Source: Yponomeuta sedellus (lineage: Eukaryota; Arthropoda; Insecta; Lepidoptera; Yponomeutidae). From it: a stretch of DNA of 64,000 nt. Numbering within the stretch: the stretch's first letter is position 1; the number at the start of each line of letters is the position of its first letter. A program made the position numbers and the translations under genes. Positions 30,905 through 40,698 of the stretch are shown piece by piece. The notes beneath the pieces were generated by a model. That model was given only the letters and a program-made list of their open reading frames with translations. It made no database searches and had not been told where the DNA came from. Where the stretch lies: positions 6,268,516 through 6,332,515 of the forward strand of contig OW203734.1 of NCBI GenBank assembly GCA_934045075.1. Direction: 5' to 3'.

Positions 30905-33900
30905 TGGCGGCTACTGACTGTCTTCCTGCTGGCCGCCGCATCTTCGTTACCGAACAACGCACTAAACGTCGGTACCTCATTGATACTGGATCGGACCTCT
31001 GCTGCGCACCTCGCAGCTGGTTCCCAGGTCGCAAGCAGTCGCAGGACTATGGCCTAACAGCTGCGAATGGCAGCAGCATTAGAACATATGGTTTGGTTTC
31101 CCTACATCTCAATTTAGGTCTTCGACGCGAGTTTGTGTGGCAGTTTGTCATAGCGGATGTTGACATTGCCATAATTGGCTCAGATTTCTTGGCTCATTAC
31201 CATCTTCTGCCGGACTGCCGTACCAAGAGGTTAGTGGACGCTTCTACTGGACTCTCCTCGCCTGCTACCAGCGCTACAACTGACCAGGCCAGTATTAAGT
31301 CCATAATCTCCGGAAACTCGAGTTTCACACAATTGCTAGCCGAGTTCCCCGATATAACTCGCCCGCACGGCCTCCCAAGAGTGATCAAACATGAGACTGT
31401 ACACCACATTAATACTACTAGCGGCCCACCCGTCTCCTGCCGTCCCCGCCGCCTGGCTCCTCAGAAACTTACTGAGGCCAAGAAGGAGTTCGAGGACATG
31501 GTGAGTTCCGGGACAGCGAGGCTCTCCAAGAGTTCATGGTCCTCTCCATTGCATATGGCCCCTAAGAAGGAAGACGCCTGGCGTCCATGCGGCGATTACC
31601 GCGCCCTGAATGCCAGGACCATCCCTGACTGCTATCCGGTACGGCACATTAATGATTTTTCTCACAATTTAGCCGGAGCCACGATATTCAGCACGATAGA
31701 TTTAGTTAAAGCCTATCATCAAATCCCTGTGAGCGACCCTGATATTCCCAAAACAGCTATCACAACCCCCTTTGGGCTTTTTGAATTTCCTTTTATGACA
31801 TTTGGTCTGCGCAATGCCGGCCAGACGTTCCAGAGATTTATTGATGAGGTTACTCGGGGACTGCAATTCTGTTTTCCTTATGTCGATGACATTTTAGTCT
31901 ATTCAAAGGACAAAAGTCAACACATAGAGCATCTCCGAATTCTTTTTCAACGTTTGCAGGATTATGGGGTCGTAGTAAATCCAGCTAAGTGCATCTTAGG
32001 AGCTAGTGAGGTATTATTCTTAGGTTTTCATATCACCGCAGAAGGTACTCGTCCTCCCCCAGACCGCATTAAAGCCCTTGTAGATTATGCCCCTCCCAAA
32101 ACTGTTCAAGGCATGCGTCGATTTCTGGGAATGATGAACTTTTACCGTCGTTTTATCCCTCACGCTGCTAAGAATCAAGCACCATTGATTAACGCACTCA
32201 CGGAGCTCCAAGGGAAAGGTGCGAAGCCATTCATATGGACACCTGACCTCCTTCAGAGTTTTGCGGCCTGCAAGGAGAGCCTAGCTCAAGCTACCTTGCT
32301 GCAGCACCCCGTGCTTGACGCTCCGCTCGGTCTTTTCACTGACGCGTCGAGCATCCACATTGGTGCTTGCCTACAACAGTTGGTTAACGGTCAGTACGTC
32401 CCTCTAGCTTTCTTCAGCAAGAAGCTTACACCGAAGCAAATTGAGTGGCCGGCCTACTACCGGGAGCTGCTCGCCGTTTACGAGAGCGTGCAACATTTCC
32501 GGCATATACTGCAGGTCCAGCATGCCACGATTTTCACTGACCACAAACCGCTGCTGTACGCTTTCGTCCAGCGGCGAGAAAAGCTACCCCCTCCACAGCT
32601 TAACCAGCTATCCTTTATCAGCCAATTTACCACGGACATCAAGTATATAAAAGGTGAGGACAATGTGGTAGCTGATACGATGTCACGTATAGAAGCCATC
32701 GCGCTCGAGCAGGACTACGAAGCCCTAGCAAAATCACAGGAGACTGACACCGAGCTCGCAACACTGACTGGTTCCTCTGGACTGAGCTTGACTAAGGTAA
32801 ATATTCCAGGAACCAATGTCTATGTCACTTGCGACGTATCCTCGGGAAAAGCTCGCCCGTACCTAACTCCCCGGTTTCGCCGTGCGGTGTTCGACAAGTT
32901 GCACAACCTGAGTCACCCCGGCGCAAGGGCAACAACCAAGCTGGTTACCGAGCGGTACGTATGGCCATCAGTTAGGAAGGACTGTAGAGAATGGGCCCGG
33001 TCTTGCCTAGCATGTCAACGCAGCAAAGTGTCGAGACATATCTCAACGCCGATGGGCAGCTTTAACCAACCATCTGGGCGTTTCATGCAGGTTCATATAG
33101 ACATTGTAGGTCCCCTACCAGTTAGCAACGAGTTCCGCTACCTCCTCACTGCCATAGACAGAGCGTCCAGATGGCCGGAAGCATGGCCCATGCGCTCCAT
33201 CACAGCAGAGGAGGTTGCTGAAACATTCACCCGGGAATGGGTCTCTCGGTTCGGCGTCCCCGTGACACTAACTACAGACCAAGGTACGCAGTTTGAGTCG
33301 GATCTATTCCGCCGCCTCATGGTCCAGTTTGACACCAAACGGGTAAGAACCACTTCATATCATCCTTGTGCCAATGGCATGATAGAGCGCGTGCACCGAC
33401 AACTTAAAGCGTCCCTTATGTGCCACGAAGGCGCATGGACCAAGGCCCTACCTTTGGTACTGCTGGGTATGCGTGCAGCCGTCAAGGAAGACCTGAAAGC
33501 CACTGCAGCTGAGATGCTGTATGGCGAACCCATCCGCCTCCCTGGTGAGCTACTAGTTCAACAAACTAACCCAACCTCCGTCGACAACCCAGCTGATTTC
33601 GTCGTACAGCTACGGCGGAAAATGGCTGCCATTCGTCCGGTACCTGCTGTACATCATACCACAAAAACGCCATTCGTTTTTAAGGAACTGGCCACGGCGA
33701 CACACATCTTTTTACGCGATGACACCATCCGCCGGTCCCTGCAACCTCCATACACAGGGCCCTACTCGGTTATAGGGCGTTCCAGAGATGGTAAAACCAT
33801 TACTATCAGTCTAAAAGGTAAAACAACAGTAGTTAGCGTAGACCGTGTTAAGCCAGCGTTCCTGAAACGGACCCCGCAGTCAGGTCATGGGGACCAGCCT

Positions 33901-34107
33901 CCCCCGCAGCCGGTTTCTGCCAAGCAGTCACTCGTGCCACCAACCCAGGTGGGCTCGCCTTTCTTGCAGCCTACCATGGACCCATCCCCGGTCCAGGTAG
34001 CGCCGCCTCTACCTGTGGTCCATTCGCCTGTACCGACCCTACCTGCATTCATTAAACGCACCCGTTCAGGGAGACAGGTTAGGTTTAAAAACATAAAAGA
34101 TTGGTAA
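30868..34107 (+). CDS. pol: pol polyprotein of the gypsy element
   Basis: 1079 codons in the -1 frame relative to gag. Aspartic protease with DTG at residues 39-41. Reverse transcriptase about 180-400 with YVDD at 338-341 (31879-31890). RNase H from about 480 (LFTDAS, later [11 protein letters not shown]). Integrase zinc-binding HHCC at about 679-717 and catalytic Asp745, Asp804 and Glu840, a D-58-D-35-E spacing. The C-terminus is Pro-rich and ends with [11 protein letters not shown], as in CsRn1/Kabuki elements. All catalytic residues I can check are present and the frame is uninterrupted. The protein matures particles, makes cDNA and integrates it. No chromodomain or envelope follows. Confidence 0.92.
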   Translation: MQFHEKHPEQSVVAATDCLPAGRRIFVTEQRTKRRYLIDTGSDLCCAPRSWFPGRKQSQDYGLTAANGSSIRTYGLVSLHLNLGLRREFVWQFVIADVDIAIIGSDFLAHYHLLPDCRTKRLVDASTGLSSPATSATTDQASIKSIISGNSSFTQLLAEFPDITRPHGLPRVIKHETVHHINTTSGPPVSCRPRRLAPQKLTEAKKEFEDMVSSGTARLSKSSWSSPLHMAPKKEDAWRPCGDYRALNARTIPDCYPVRHINDFSHNLAGATIFSTIDLVKAYHQIPVSDPDIPKTAITTPFGLFEFPFMTFGLRNAGQTFQRFIDEVTRGLQFCFPYVDDILVYSKDKSQHIEHLRILFQRLQDYGVVVNPAKCILGASEVLFLGFHITAEGTRPPPDRIKALVDYAPPKTVQGMRRFLGMMNFYRRFIPHAAKNQAPLINALTELQGKGAKPFIWTPDLLQSFAACKESLAQATLLQHPVLDAPLGLFTDASSIHIGACLQQLVNGQYVPLAFFSKKLTPKQIEWPAYYRELLAVYESVQHFRHILQVQHATIFTDHKPLLYAFVQRREKLPPPQLNQLSFISQFTTDIKYIKGEDNVVADTMSRIEAIALEQDYEALAKSQETDTELATLTGSSGLSLTKVNIPGTNVYVTCDVSSGKARPYLTPRFRRAVFDKLHNLSHPGARATTKLVTERYVWPSVRKDCREWARSCLACQRSKVSRHISTPMGSFNQPSGRFMQVHIDIVGPLPVSNEFRYLLTAIDRASRWPEAWPMRSITAEEVAETFTREWVSRFGVPVTLTTDQGTQFESDLFRRLMVQFDTKRVRTTSYHPCANGMIERVHRQLKASLMCHEGAWTKALPLVLLGMRAAVKEDLKATAAEMLYGEPIRLPGELLVQQTNPTSVDNPADFVVQLRRKMAAIRPVPAVHHTTKTPFVFKELATATHIFLRDDTIRRSLQPPYTGPYSVIGRSRDGKTITISLKGKTTVVSVDRVKPAFLKRTPQSGHGDQPPPQPVSAKQSLVPPTQVGSPFLQPTMDPSPVQVAPPLPVVHSPVPTLPAFIKRTRSGRQVRFKNIKDW

Positions 34108-34566
34108 ATACAGTAATTAGGCATCTTGTATTCTTTTCATTTCACAAAGGTGTAACACATGTTGTGCAGGAGTATAGTTATGTAAATACTCAAAGGTAAA
34201 TAAAACAAAGTTTGTATAATTTTGGAACAATATTTAATAATTTTGTTTTTGTATCCACAAGAGGTCTTTAATAATAGGCTTGCATATATTAAGTTAGGAT
34301 ATGTTATAGTAAGTTAAACATGTCATGTTGTTTAACTCCCTACTGTGTCTAAGCAAGGCTGTATGCCTGATTTTGCTGTGTTTAAGGTAATATTAAGCTC
34401 GCTACATTATAGTCATACATACCTTTTATGCCATTCTAAATAATATGTAGTGCTATGTTTTCTGTAATATTAAGTTTGCCATATACAGCCAGTATACTTA
34501 CCACATAAGTCTAGGTAAACATTTGCAATGTAACCTTTATAGTATATCCCACTTACCATTCTCCGT
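34108..34566 (+). other. Non-coding 3' region of the gypsy element
   Basis: AT-rich region of about 460 bp between pol stop and polypurine tract. No envelope-like frame is present. Confidence 0.7.
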
Positions 34567-34577
34567 AGGGGGGTGGT
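34567..34577 (+). promoter_or_regulatory. Polypurine tract
   Basis: AGGGGGGTGGT sits directly before the 3' LTR start TGTGGC and is the expected primer for plus-strand DNA synthesis. It is purine-rich with two T interruptions. Confidence 0.75.
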
Positions 34578-34872
34578 TGTGGCAACATTGTAATTATCGT
34601 TCACTCACGGGCACGATGGATTTCCATCGATTGACCGCTCACTCATTCAATTCAATCATTCACTCGGTAACTCGGTCAATCGTTCTTCTCTCCGCTACGT
34701 CTGTGACAGCAGGACGTGCTCGTGGGATTTTTGGTTATAAAGAGACGCTATAACCTCAGGTGAATAGGAAACTGTTTCTGATTGTCATTGTATTTGCTGT
34801 TGTGTGCTGGTGTGAAATAAAAGCCTTAATTTTGTAAAGAGACTGACGTTATTGACGCCGCCATCCTCTAAA
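34578..34872 (+). repeat. 3' LTR
   Basis: Same sequence as 28720-29014 at an offset of 5858. AATAAA at 34816-34821 should direct 3' processing. The SINE end TTGATAACC resumes after GGAT. Confidence 0.9.
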
Positions 34873-35147
34873 GGATTGATAACCTTCTAAAGAGTGACAT
34901 AAAGGATTCGTGTTTTTATAAATACGTAACGGTTTTACCCTCGGTAAAAATATAGGGTTCCACTTTTGAACACGGGCAAATTTGACTTTGAAGAAAGTTT
35001 GAAATCATAAAAGAAATATCAGCAGTTCCAAAGTAAAGTTACCACTTCTATCTACAGCGCCTACTATTGGGCCTCTTCTGTGTCACGCCAAACCAACCGG
35101 TCTGCCCACTGACTGTCGACCCGCTGTCGGCGACCAATATTATGTGC

Positions 35148-35478
35148 GAAGCGCTCGTGGCCTAGGCGAACCAAGTGATTGGAATCAATCACTTGGTTAC
35201 GCAACAACAGGCGCGGTCAGGTACAGGATGGATGAGCGTCCCGTGACTGCTAGTGGCATTTTTCCGAGCGCTTTCGTGCTTCGCAAGGCACGTTAAGCCA
35301 TGTCAGAGGCCTTATGGGCGGCTTGATAACTTCTGACAGTAAGGCCCTCCACTGTCTTACAATCCTCCACCAACCCGGACTTGGCCCCTGTGGTGGAGTA
35401 TGGCCTAACCTTCCTGCTATGCAGGAAGAGACCCGTGCCCCAGCAGTGGGGACATACAAGGGTTGATAACGATAACGA
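35148..35478 (+). repeat. 5S-like SINE, near complete
   Basis: Head GAAGCGCTCGTGGCCTAGGC, 5S-like part GGCGCGGTCAGGTACAGGAT, body AAGGCACGTTAAGCCATGTC and end ATACAAGGGTTGATAACG. About 40 bp (the GGTGCCGGCTGTCAT block) are missing relative to 40741-41140. It lies only 250 bp from the nested locus. Confidence 0.8.
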
Positions 35479-35484
35479 ACCCTG

Positions 35485-35608
35485 GCTAGGGACAAAAAAA
35501 AACCTTAGTCTTAAATGTTGACCTGTTTGTGATATTGTTGTTTCTGGTTCCCACGACACAGGGCCAGAAGCAATGTATGTGCCTGTATGTAAATGTTGTG
35601 TGTTTTTA
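35485..35608 (+). repeat. tRNA-derived SINE (family S3), 3' part
   Basis: ACCTTAGTCTTAAATGTTGA, GTTGTTTCTGGTTCCCACGA and GCAATGTATGTGCCTGTATG match 38530-38645. The tRNA head is absent. Confidence 0.7.
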
Positions 35609-35610
35609 CT

Positions 35611-35659
35611 CCTTCTTCTTTGGTCCTTTAACTCCTAGTTAAAGGACCAAAGAAGAAGG
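35611..35659. repeat. Perfect 23-bp hairpin with 3-nt loop
   Basis: CCTTCTTCTTTGGTCCTTTA plus ACT, loop CCT, then the exact complement. Such a tight palindrome is not part of a recognised repeat here. Confidence 0.85.
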
Positions 35660-36140
35660 TTCGCGGCAGCTTCCAATTCAGGCCAGCTAGTGCCGATCGA
35701 CTTGGCCTCTTGGTCTATTGATCTTTTTCAGGTGGTCCTTGGCCGCCCCCTCTTTCTGCTGCCCAATGGGGTATAAGTACTTTTAATTACATATAGACAT
35801 TTGCCTTCTACCTGCAACATAGGAGCCAACAAAGGAGCTATTTATTTGTGCACCATTTAGGACAAAACCTGGGGCAACATCAAGCGCCACTGACAATGTT
35901 GTTTATAATGTCGCGGGCGTGTATTGTGCCGGTTTATATCTCTCTGCCACTGTAAAAAACGGAGCTGGCTAGGTGTAGTGGCTAAAACTATTCCTTCTAG
36001 TGTGAAATAAAGTGATTTACGCGTCGTTCTGTGATACTGGGCGAACGGTCAGACTTAACGATCTTCTTAGGGTAGTTTATCCATGAAATGACTCTAGTTA
36101 AATGCGAGAGATGGATATCGGATAGTGTTGGGTAGGGTTG
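35660..36140. other. No gene recognised
   Basis: About 35660-35760 resembles a decayed repeat (TTCGCGGCAGCTTCCAATTC). No frame of note. Confidence 0.4.
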
Positions 36141-36144
36141 TAAT

Positions 36145-36250
36145 GAATCTATATGTAGATAGATAGTTGGAAAACACTTTATTGCACACCAGAAAAAATA
36201 AAACACATGTGATTTTATCAGAAAAAAGAATACAATCATGATTTCCAAAA
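36145..36250 (-). repeat. LINE 3' tail
   Basis: TAGATAGATAG microsatellite, then GAAAACACTTTATTGCACAC and ACAATCATGATTTCCAAAAT. A related copy is at 42465-42540. Reverse orientation of a CR1-like end. Confidence 0.6.
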
Positions 36251-36299
36251 TCTAGGTAATGTTATACATTTAATTAATTTCTTTTAGTTAAACATCTTA

Positions 36300-36412
36300 G
36301 ACGCTTAATTAAACAGTTCTTACCAATAACGTCACCAATTGTTATTGTACTGTATCTTTATAACTATTTTATGTTTGTTTTTCTCCTGGTGTAAAATAAA
36401 GTATATCATAAC
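36300..36412 (+). repeat. LINE 3' tail
   Basis: CTTACCAATAACGTCACCAA through TTTCTCCTGGTGTAAAATAA and AGTATATCAT has the CR1-like end structure on the plus strand. Confidence 0.5.
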
Positions 36413-36571
36413 TTATTTTAGTTCTGTTTTAGCAGTTTATAGGTATTTACAAAGATTTAAACCTTCCCAAATAAAGCCGCGTCACATCGTTGGTTATCGA
36501 ACTCTTTAGAAACGGCTTCGTCGATTTTTGTTTTTTTTTTGAGTAAATTTGGTAGATCGATCCGAGAAAAG

Positions 36572-36606
36572 TTTGTAGGCTAAGTATATATTACTTAGCC
36601 TACAAA
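36572..36606. repeat. 15-bp hairpin
   Basis: TTTGTAGGCTAAGTA at 36572-36586 and its complement TACTTAGCCTACAAA at 36592-36606. It abuts the expanded SINE. Confidence 0.8.
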
Positions 36607-37225
36607 ACAACGCTTGCGTGGTCAGAACAGTGAAGGAAAACATTGTGAGGAAAGCTGAGTGTCCGAGGTGTTCAAATACCTCAGCACTTAAAATTGTCAA
36701 TCTCAGGTGAGCTCGCGTGGTAATTAAGCCCAAACATTGTGAGGAACCTGAGTATTGGAGGTGTTTAAATATCTCAGCGCTTAAAATTATCAAGTTTAGG
36801 TGAGCTCGCATGTTAATTAAGCCCGAACATTGTGAGAAACCTGAGTGTCCGAGGTATTCAAATACCTCAGCACTTAAAATTATCAATCTCAGATGAGCTC
36901 GCGTTGTAATTAAGCCCAAACATTGTGAGGAACCTGAGTATTGGAGGTGTTTAAATATCTCAGCGCTTAAAATTATCAAGTTTAAGTGAGCTCGCATGTT
37001 AATTAAGCCCGAACATTGTGAGAAACCTGAGTGTCCGAGGTGTTTAAATACCTCAGTACTTAAAATTATCAATCTCAGATGAGCTCACGTGGTAATTAAG
37101 CCCAAACATTGTGAGGAACCTGAGTATTGGAGATGTTCAAATATCTCAGCGCTTAAAATTATCAAGTTTAGGTGAGCTCGCGTGTTAATTAAGCCCGTAC
37201 TCTCTCTCTGCGAGAAGGCCCGCAA
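36607..37225 (+). repeat. SINE S2 with internal module amplified
   Basis: The S2 body module (ACATTGTGAGGAACCTGAGT, CTCAGCGCTTAAAATTATCA, GTGAGCTCGC, TTAATTAAGCCC) is repeated about six times. Start points near 36730, 36824, 36917, 37010, 37103 and 37197 give monomers of about 93 bp. Two monomer types alternate (ATTGGAGGTGTTTAAATAT and GTCCGAGGTATTCAAATAC), giving a dimer of about 187 bp. The last copy runs into the normal SINE tail CTCTCTCTGCGAGAAGGCC. The minus-strand 188-codon frame is a by-product of the period. Confidence 0.8.
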
Positions 37226-37519
37226 ATAAAACTTTACGTATAAAAATATACTTTCACGAGTCGAACAGTGCGAAGAGGATGCCTGGTTTCCTTACACCGA
37301 GGTGTCGCGCCCATCAAACCCGCACTAGACAAGTTTTATTCTAACGTTAGCCAGTCGAATGTGGCTTTTATTTTACAACTGTTCTATCTTTGTTGTTTTT
37401 GACACTGTAAAATTGTGGTCTCGATATAAAAAGAGACGGTATTTCTGCTAAACCCAACTAGGTAAATAAATAACTTCCACACAATACTTGTCCTGAGGAG
37501 TGTGTCTCTGCATAGTAGG

Positions 37520-37880
37520 TCTTCTTCTTCTTCAGGCTATATTATGTAGATCACTGCTGGACATAGCCCTCCCCTAATGAGCGCCATAGCGCCCTGTCTT
37601 CAGCTTGCCGCATCCAGCATCTGCCGGCAGTTTTTCGCAGATCGTCATCCCACCTGGTCGCAGGGCGACCTACACTACGTTTGCCGAGTCGCGGTCTCCA
37701 CTCAAGAACACGTTTACTCCAACGGTTGTCGGTTCTTCGCGAGATATGGCCAGCTCACTGCCACTTCAGCTCGCTAATTGTCTGAGCTATGTTGATAACT
37801 TTGGTTCTCTGTCGGATGCATTCGTTACGAATCCTATCCTTCAGAGAAACTCCGAGCATAGCTCTCTCAATAGTTGTTCA
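37520..37880 (-). pseudogene. RTE-type LINE C-terminal fragment plus tail
   Basis: Minus-strand VGRPATRWDDDLRK, upstream RITKV-like segment (from ACTTTGGTTCTCTGTCG reversed), then the shared 3' tail ending GAAGAAGAAGA. It is the longest and cleanest of the RTE tails in the window, but has no RT domain. Confidence 0.8.
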
Positions 37881-38308
37881 ATAGAGTCATATTAGTCCGG
37901 TTATGCTTAGTAGCATTAAGCTCGCCTATCTGCAAAATTTTTGTGCAATAAAGAAATTTAATAATGATGGTCGTTTCATTCACACTATCGGTAGTCTAGT
38001 AACCAATCGTATTGCAACCCGTGCTACTTAACTCGGCGCCTCGCGCGACTCAATCTTCTTCGCGAGAGATGCCCAGGGTTATAACTCTGGGATGCTGCTA
38101 TTGCTTTGTAGACTACAAAATTGAGGCAAATAATAATAATACATTTGTACTAAAGGACTCCGTCAGGATGTTTTTTCAGTGTTTGTCATGTCCGTCACTG
38201 GTTACAATACCACAGGTAGTCTATCTCTTAGTCTAGGGCTTCGAACCCACGAACTCCCAAATGTGAAGCCGGCGTTCGTCCACATAAAATCACTACGACA
38301 TAAAAAAC
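37881..38308. other. No gene recognised
   Basis: A 74-codon frame at about 38012 has no recognisable content. Confidence 0.45.
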
Positions 38309-38418
38309 TTCTTCTTCTTCTTCAGGCTATATGTTAGTCCACTGTTGGACATAGCCCTTCCCTAATGAGCGCCATAGCGCCCTGCCTTTAGCTTGCCGCA
38401 CCCAGCATCTGCCGGCAT
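38309..38418 (-). repeat. RTE-type LINE tail fragment
   Basis: CTTCTTCTTCTTCAGGCTAT, TGGACATAGCCCTTCCCTAA and CACCCAGCATCTGCCGGCA are the 3' 110 bp of the RTE family on the minus strand. Confidence 0.75.
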
Positions 38419-38459
38419 AAAAAACTATCTGAGAGAAAATTCATAGAACAAACACAGAC

Positions 38460-38652
38460 TGCCTCTGTGGCGCAGCGGTAGTGCATCTGCCTACCATGCA
38501 AGAGGTCCCGGGTTCGATCCCCGGCTGGAAAAAAAACCCCAGGTCTTGAATGTTTACATGTTTGTGATGTCGTTGTTTCTGGTTTCCACGCCACAGGGTA
38601 TCCTAGTGTGGGGCCAGAAGCAATGTATGTGCCTGTATGTAAATGTAAAAAA
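38460..38652 (+). repeat. tRNA-derived SINE (family S3), complete
   Basis: The tRNA-like head has box A-like TGGCGCAGCGGTAGTGCAT and box B GGGTTCGATCCCCGG. The body is AGGTCTTGAATGTTTACATG, GTCGTTGTTTCTGGTTTCCA and TAGTGTGGGGCCAGAAGCAA, ending in an A run. The internal box A/B layout fits pol III transcription. Related pieces are at 18835, 35485 and 54110. Confidence 0.8.
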
Positions 38653-38834
38653 AAAGTGGTTCTAAAATACATACTCTAATTGGGGTGTGTCCCTAAAGTT
38701 CCATACAGGCTGTCTCGAAGAGCTAATTACTGCGACAGAATCCGATTACACGATTCTTCTTACCACGGCAACGCGTAAATACCTTAGAATTTGGCTTGAA
38801 AGACGGTTACGGTAACAATAAAATACAATCCCAC

Positions 38835-39000
38835 GGGAACAAATAACCGGGATATCAAGTATCCTATGTCTCACTTCAGATATTTGTCTATCTGTATGCC
38901 GAGTTTCATATAACTCTGTTCAGTCGTTATTGCGTGATTGAGTTACTACAAACATCCGAACAACTTCACAAATTTTCACATTTATATAATTATAAACACT
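38835..39000 (+). repeat. RTE-like 3' end, subfamily b
   Basis: CCCACGGGAACAAATAACCG, CAGATATTTGTCTATCTGTA, GTTCAGTCGTTATTGCGTGA and TTCACATTTATATAATTA are shared with 49990-50165. Confidence 0.6.
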
Positions 39001-39159
39001 AGCGGCCTTACTAATAAATAAGTTACACACTCTGAATAACTATTTGACATAATATCAATTTAAACTGGTTTAATCGCATTTAGCGTACAAATAACCAGTT
39101 TGTCAGACCTCGCATAACGGCTGTATACACAGCTCATAACCTTTATTTTTATTAGTAAG

Positions 39160-39375
39160 GCCGTAGCTGTGCCCCGCGGTGTTGCCCGCGGTTTTTCTAT
39201 TTTCCCATGGGAATAAGATATTTTCCCGCAGTAAAACGTAGCCTATGTGTTAATTCAAGCTGTCGGCTAACTTCATACCAAATTTCATTAAAATCGCTCC
39301 AGCCGTTTTAGACGTGTATTAGTGACAAACATACACACAAACTTTGACCTTTATAATATTATATAATACTTATAT
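39160..39375 (+). repeat. RTE-like 3' end, subfamily a
   Basis: GCTGTGCCCCGCGGTGTTGC, GCAGTAAAACGTAGCCTATG, AAATTTCATTAAAATCGCTC and CAAACATACACACAAACTTT are a typical lepidopteran RTE 3' UTR. Related copies are at 56845 (reverse) and 61930. Confidence 0.7.
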
Positions 39376-39484
39376 AAGTGTGATGTATACATAGAGCGAA
39401 GTGTGATAACGATTTAGTTACACCTCTGATTTCTACATTTATGGTCATACTTGGGCCATTGTGCGTAGGGAGCGCTGAGATATG

Positions 39485-39649
39485 TTAACACTATGGTTTC
39501 CTCACGATGTTTTTCTTTACGGTTAGCGAGTGGTCTGGTATTGCTACTATCACTTCACAAATGTACATAACTTAGGAAACAAAGTTATTAGCGCAAGCCG
39601 GGACTCAAACCCACGCCCGATTGAGAAGCAGGTATTCTACCGCTCCACT
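39485..39649 (-). repeat. tRNA-derived SINE (family S2)
   Basis: Reverse order: TTTCCTCACGATGTTTTTCT, GTTAGCGAGTGGTCTGGTAT, AAATGTACATAACTTAGGA and the box B region CGGGACTCAAACCCACG. The left end is cut and the right abuts a 5S-like SINE. Confidence 0.65.
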
Positions 39650-39983
39650 GTTATCAACCCTTTGTATATCACCACTGTTAGGGCACGGGTCTCTTCCTGC
39701 ATCGCAGGAAGGTTAGGCCAAACTCCACCACGGAAGCCAAGTCCCGGTTGGTAAACGATTGTAGGACAGGGCAGGACTCACTGTCAGAAGTTATCAAGCC
39801 GCCTATAAGGCCTCTCATGACTGCCAGCACCAACGGCTTAACGTGCCTTGCGCACCACGATAGCGCTCAAAAAAAGTGCCGCTAGCGGTAGTCACGGGAC
39901 GGTCACCCATCCTGCACTAAACCGCGCCTGTTGTTGCTTAACTCAAGTGATTGATTCCGATCATTCGGTTCGACTAGGCCACT
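39650..39983 (-). repeat. 5S-like SINE
   Basis: Runs from TTATCAACCCTTTGTATATC to the head GATTCCGATCATTCGGTTCG and CTAGGCCAC. On the minus strand the head shows GCGCGGTTTAGTGCAGGATG and GGGTGACCGTCCC, the 5S-like part. Nearly full length. Confidence 0.8.
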
Positions 39984-40008
39984 TCCACCGCCTAACATTT
40001 GCAATATA

Positions 40009-40268
40009 TATATCGCTCATTTGGCAGAATAATGACGCAAATGTACTTTTTTGCCAATTTGAGTTAAGTATGCCAAAACACCCGAAATAACTGTTTACAC
40101 TTGGGGAAAAAATGACAGTAATGTAGTTTTGTTTTTTATCGCGTGACAGCGCCACTGTCGTTGTGGCATTTTGACAAAGTTCTAACACTTCTGAATGAAA
40201 CAACGGTCTCTCCTGTAAAATTGGAAAAAGTACATTTGCGTCATTATTCTGCCAAATGAGCGATATAT
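40009..40268. mobile_element. MITE with about 40-bp inverted termini
   Basis: TATATCGCTCATTTGGCAGA, ATAATGACGCAAATGTAC and TTTTT at the left are mirrored at 40225-40268. The AT-rich flank TATA on both sides hides the target site, which may be TA. The interior of about 170 bp has no transposase. It starts 25 bp from the 5S-like SINE. Confidence 0.75.
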
Positions 40269-40696
40269 AAATATTGGTATGTGCAACGCCAGTAAATCCC
40301 GTACCACTTCAATATCAGCAATAATACGTCACCATTGCCTCGCGGCGATAAACCATGTTTTATCGCGCAATATCGCTGCTTTATTTGTCGCAGATTCGAT
40401 GTACAGCCTACAACATACAGCCGTTAGTCCCGGGCTTTGTGTTTGTTACTCCGGTAAAGCCTCGTTTGGACGGGCTTAGATGGAACGGCGCTTTTTACGC
40501 ACATCACATTTGCATAAAACGCCATGTTAACCCTGAAACAGGGGTTAGCCCGTTGACTGGTTAGTTTGAAGTATGACGAAGCCAAATATCGGCAGTTTGT
40601 TTGGACCGCGGCAGGAGGGCAAGTCTCTGAAATGTAAAGTTGTTTAACAGAGTTATACTACTATGCGCAAGCGGTGCGCATGGCTGCTTAGCAGAG
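40269..40696. other. No gene recognised
   Basis: Overlapping 66- and 69-codon plus frames are present. They lack domain content or codon structure I can support. Confidence 0.4.
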
Positions 40697-40698
40697 TA

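Larger units (their letters stand above)
28720..34872 (+). mobile_element. Complete CsRn1/Kabuki-type Ty3/gypsy retrotransposon
   Basis: Order: 295-bp 5' LTR, tRNA-Trp-like primer site, GC-rich leader, gag, pol (protease, RT, RNase H, integrase), polypurine tract, 295-bp 3' LTR. GGAT occurs on both sides (28716-28719 and 34873-34876), a 4-bp duplication typical of gypsy integrases. The exact LTR end is ambiguous by 1-2 bp because A residues are shared. The LTRs read the same throughout and the frames are open, so insertion was recent. There is no envelope gene. The tRNA-Trp primer and the CHCC gag finger are hallmarks of the CsRn1 clade. Confidence 0.92.
27960..34884 (+). mobile_element. 5S-like SINE split by three later insertions
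   Basis: The SINE is bounded by TTCTAAAGAG at 27950-27959 and 34885-34894. Its pieces are 27960-28014, 28276-28457, 28626-28719 and 34877-34884. Put in order they follow the intact copies (GCGCTCGTGGCCTAG; GTTAAGCATCAACAGCCGCG; GGATGGGTGACC; CTTACAATCCTCCACCAACC; GACATACAAAGGATTGATAA). The breaks are explained by three elements, each with its own target-site duplication: a SINE at 28015, a MITE at 28458 and an LTR element at 28720. Confidence 0.85.

Noticed and set aside
34108..34566. Envelope gene downstream of pol
   Set aside because: No open frame of useful length or membrane-like content exists between pol and the polypurine tract.
36506..37072. Minus-strand 188-codon frame with internal repeats resembling a repeat protein
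   Set aside because: It is the translation of the amplified SINE module; the period of about 93 bp is divisible by three and keeps the frame open.
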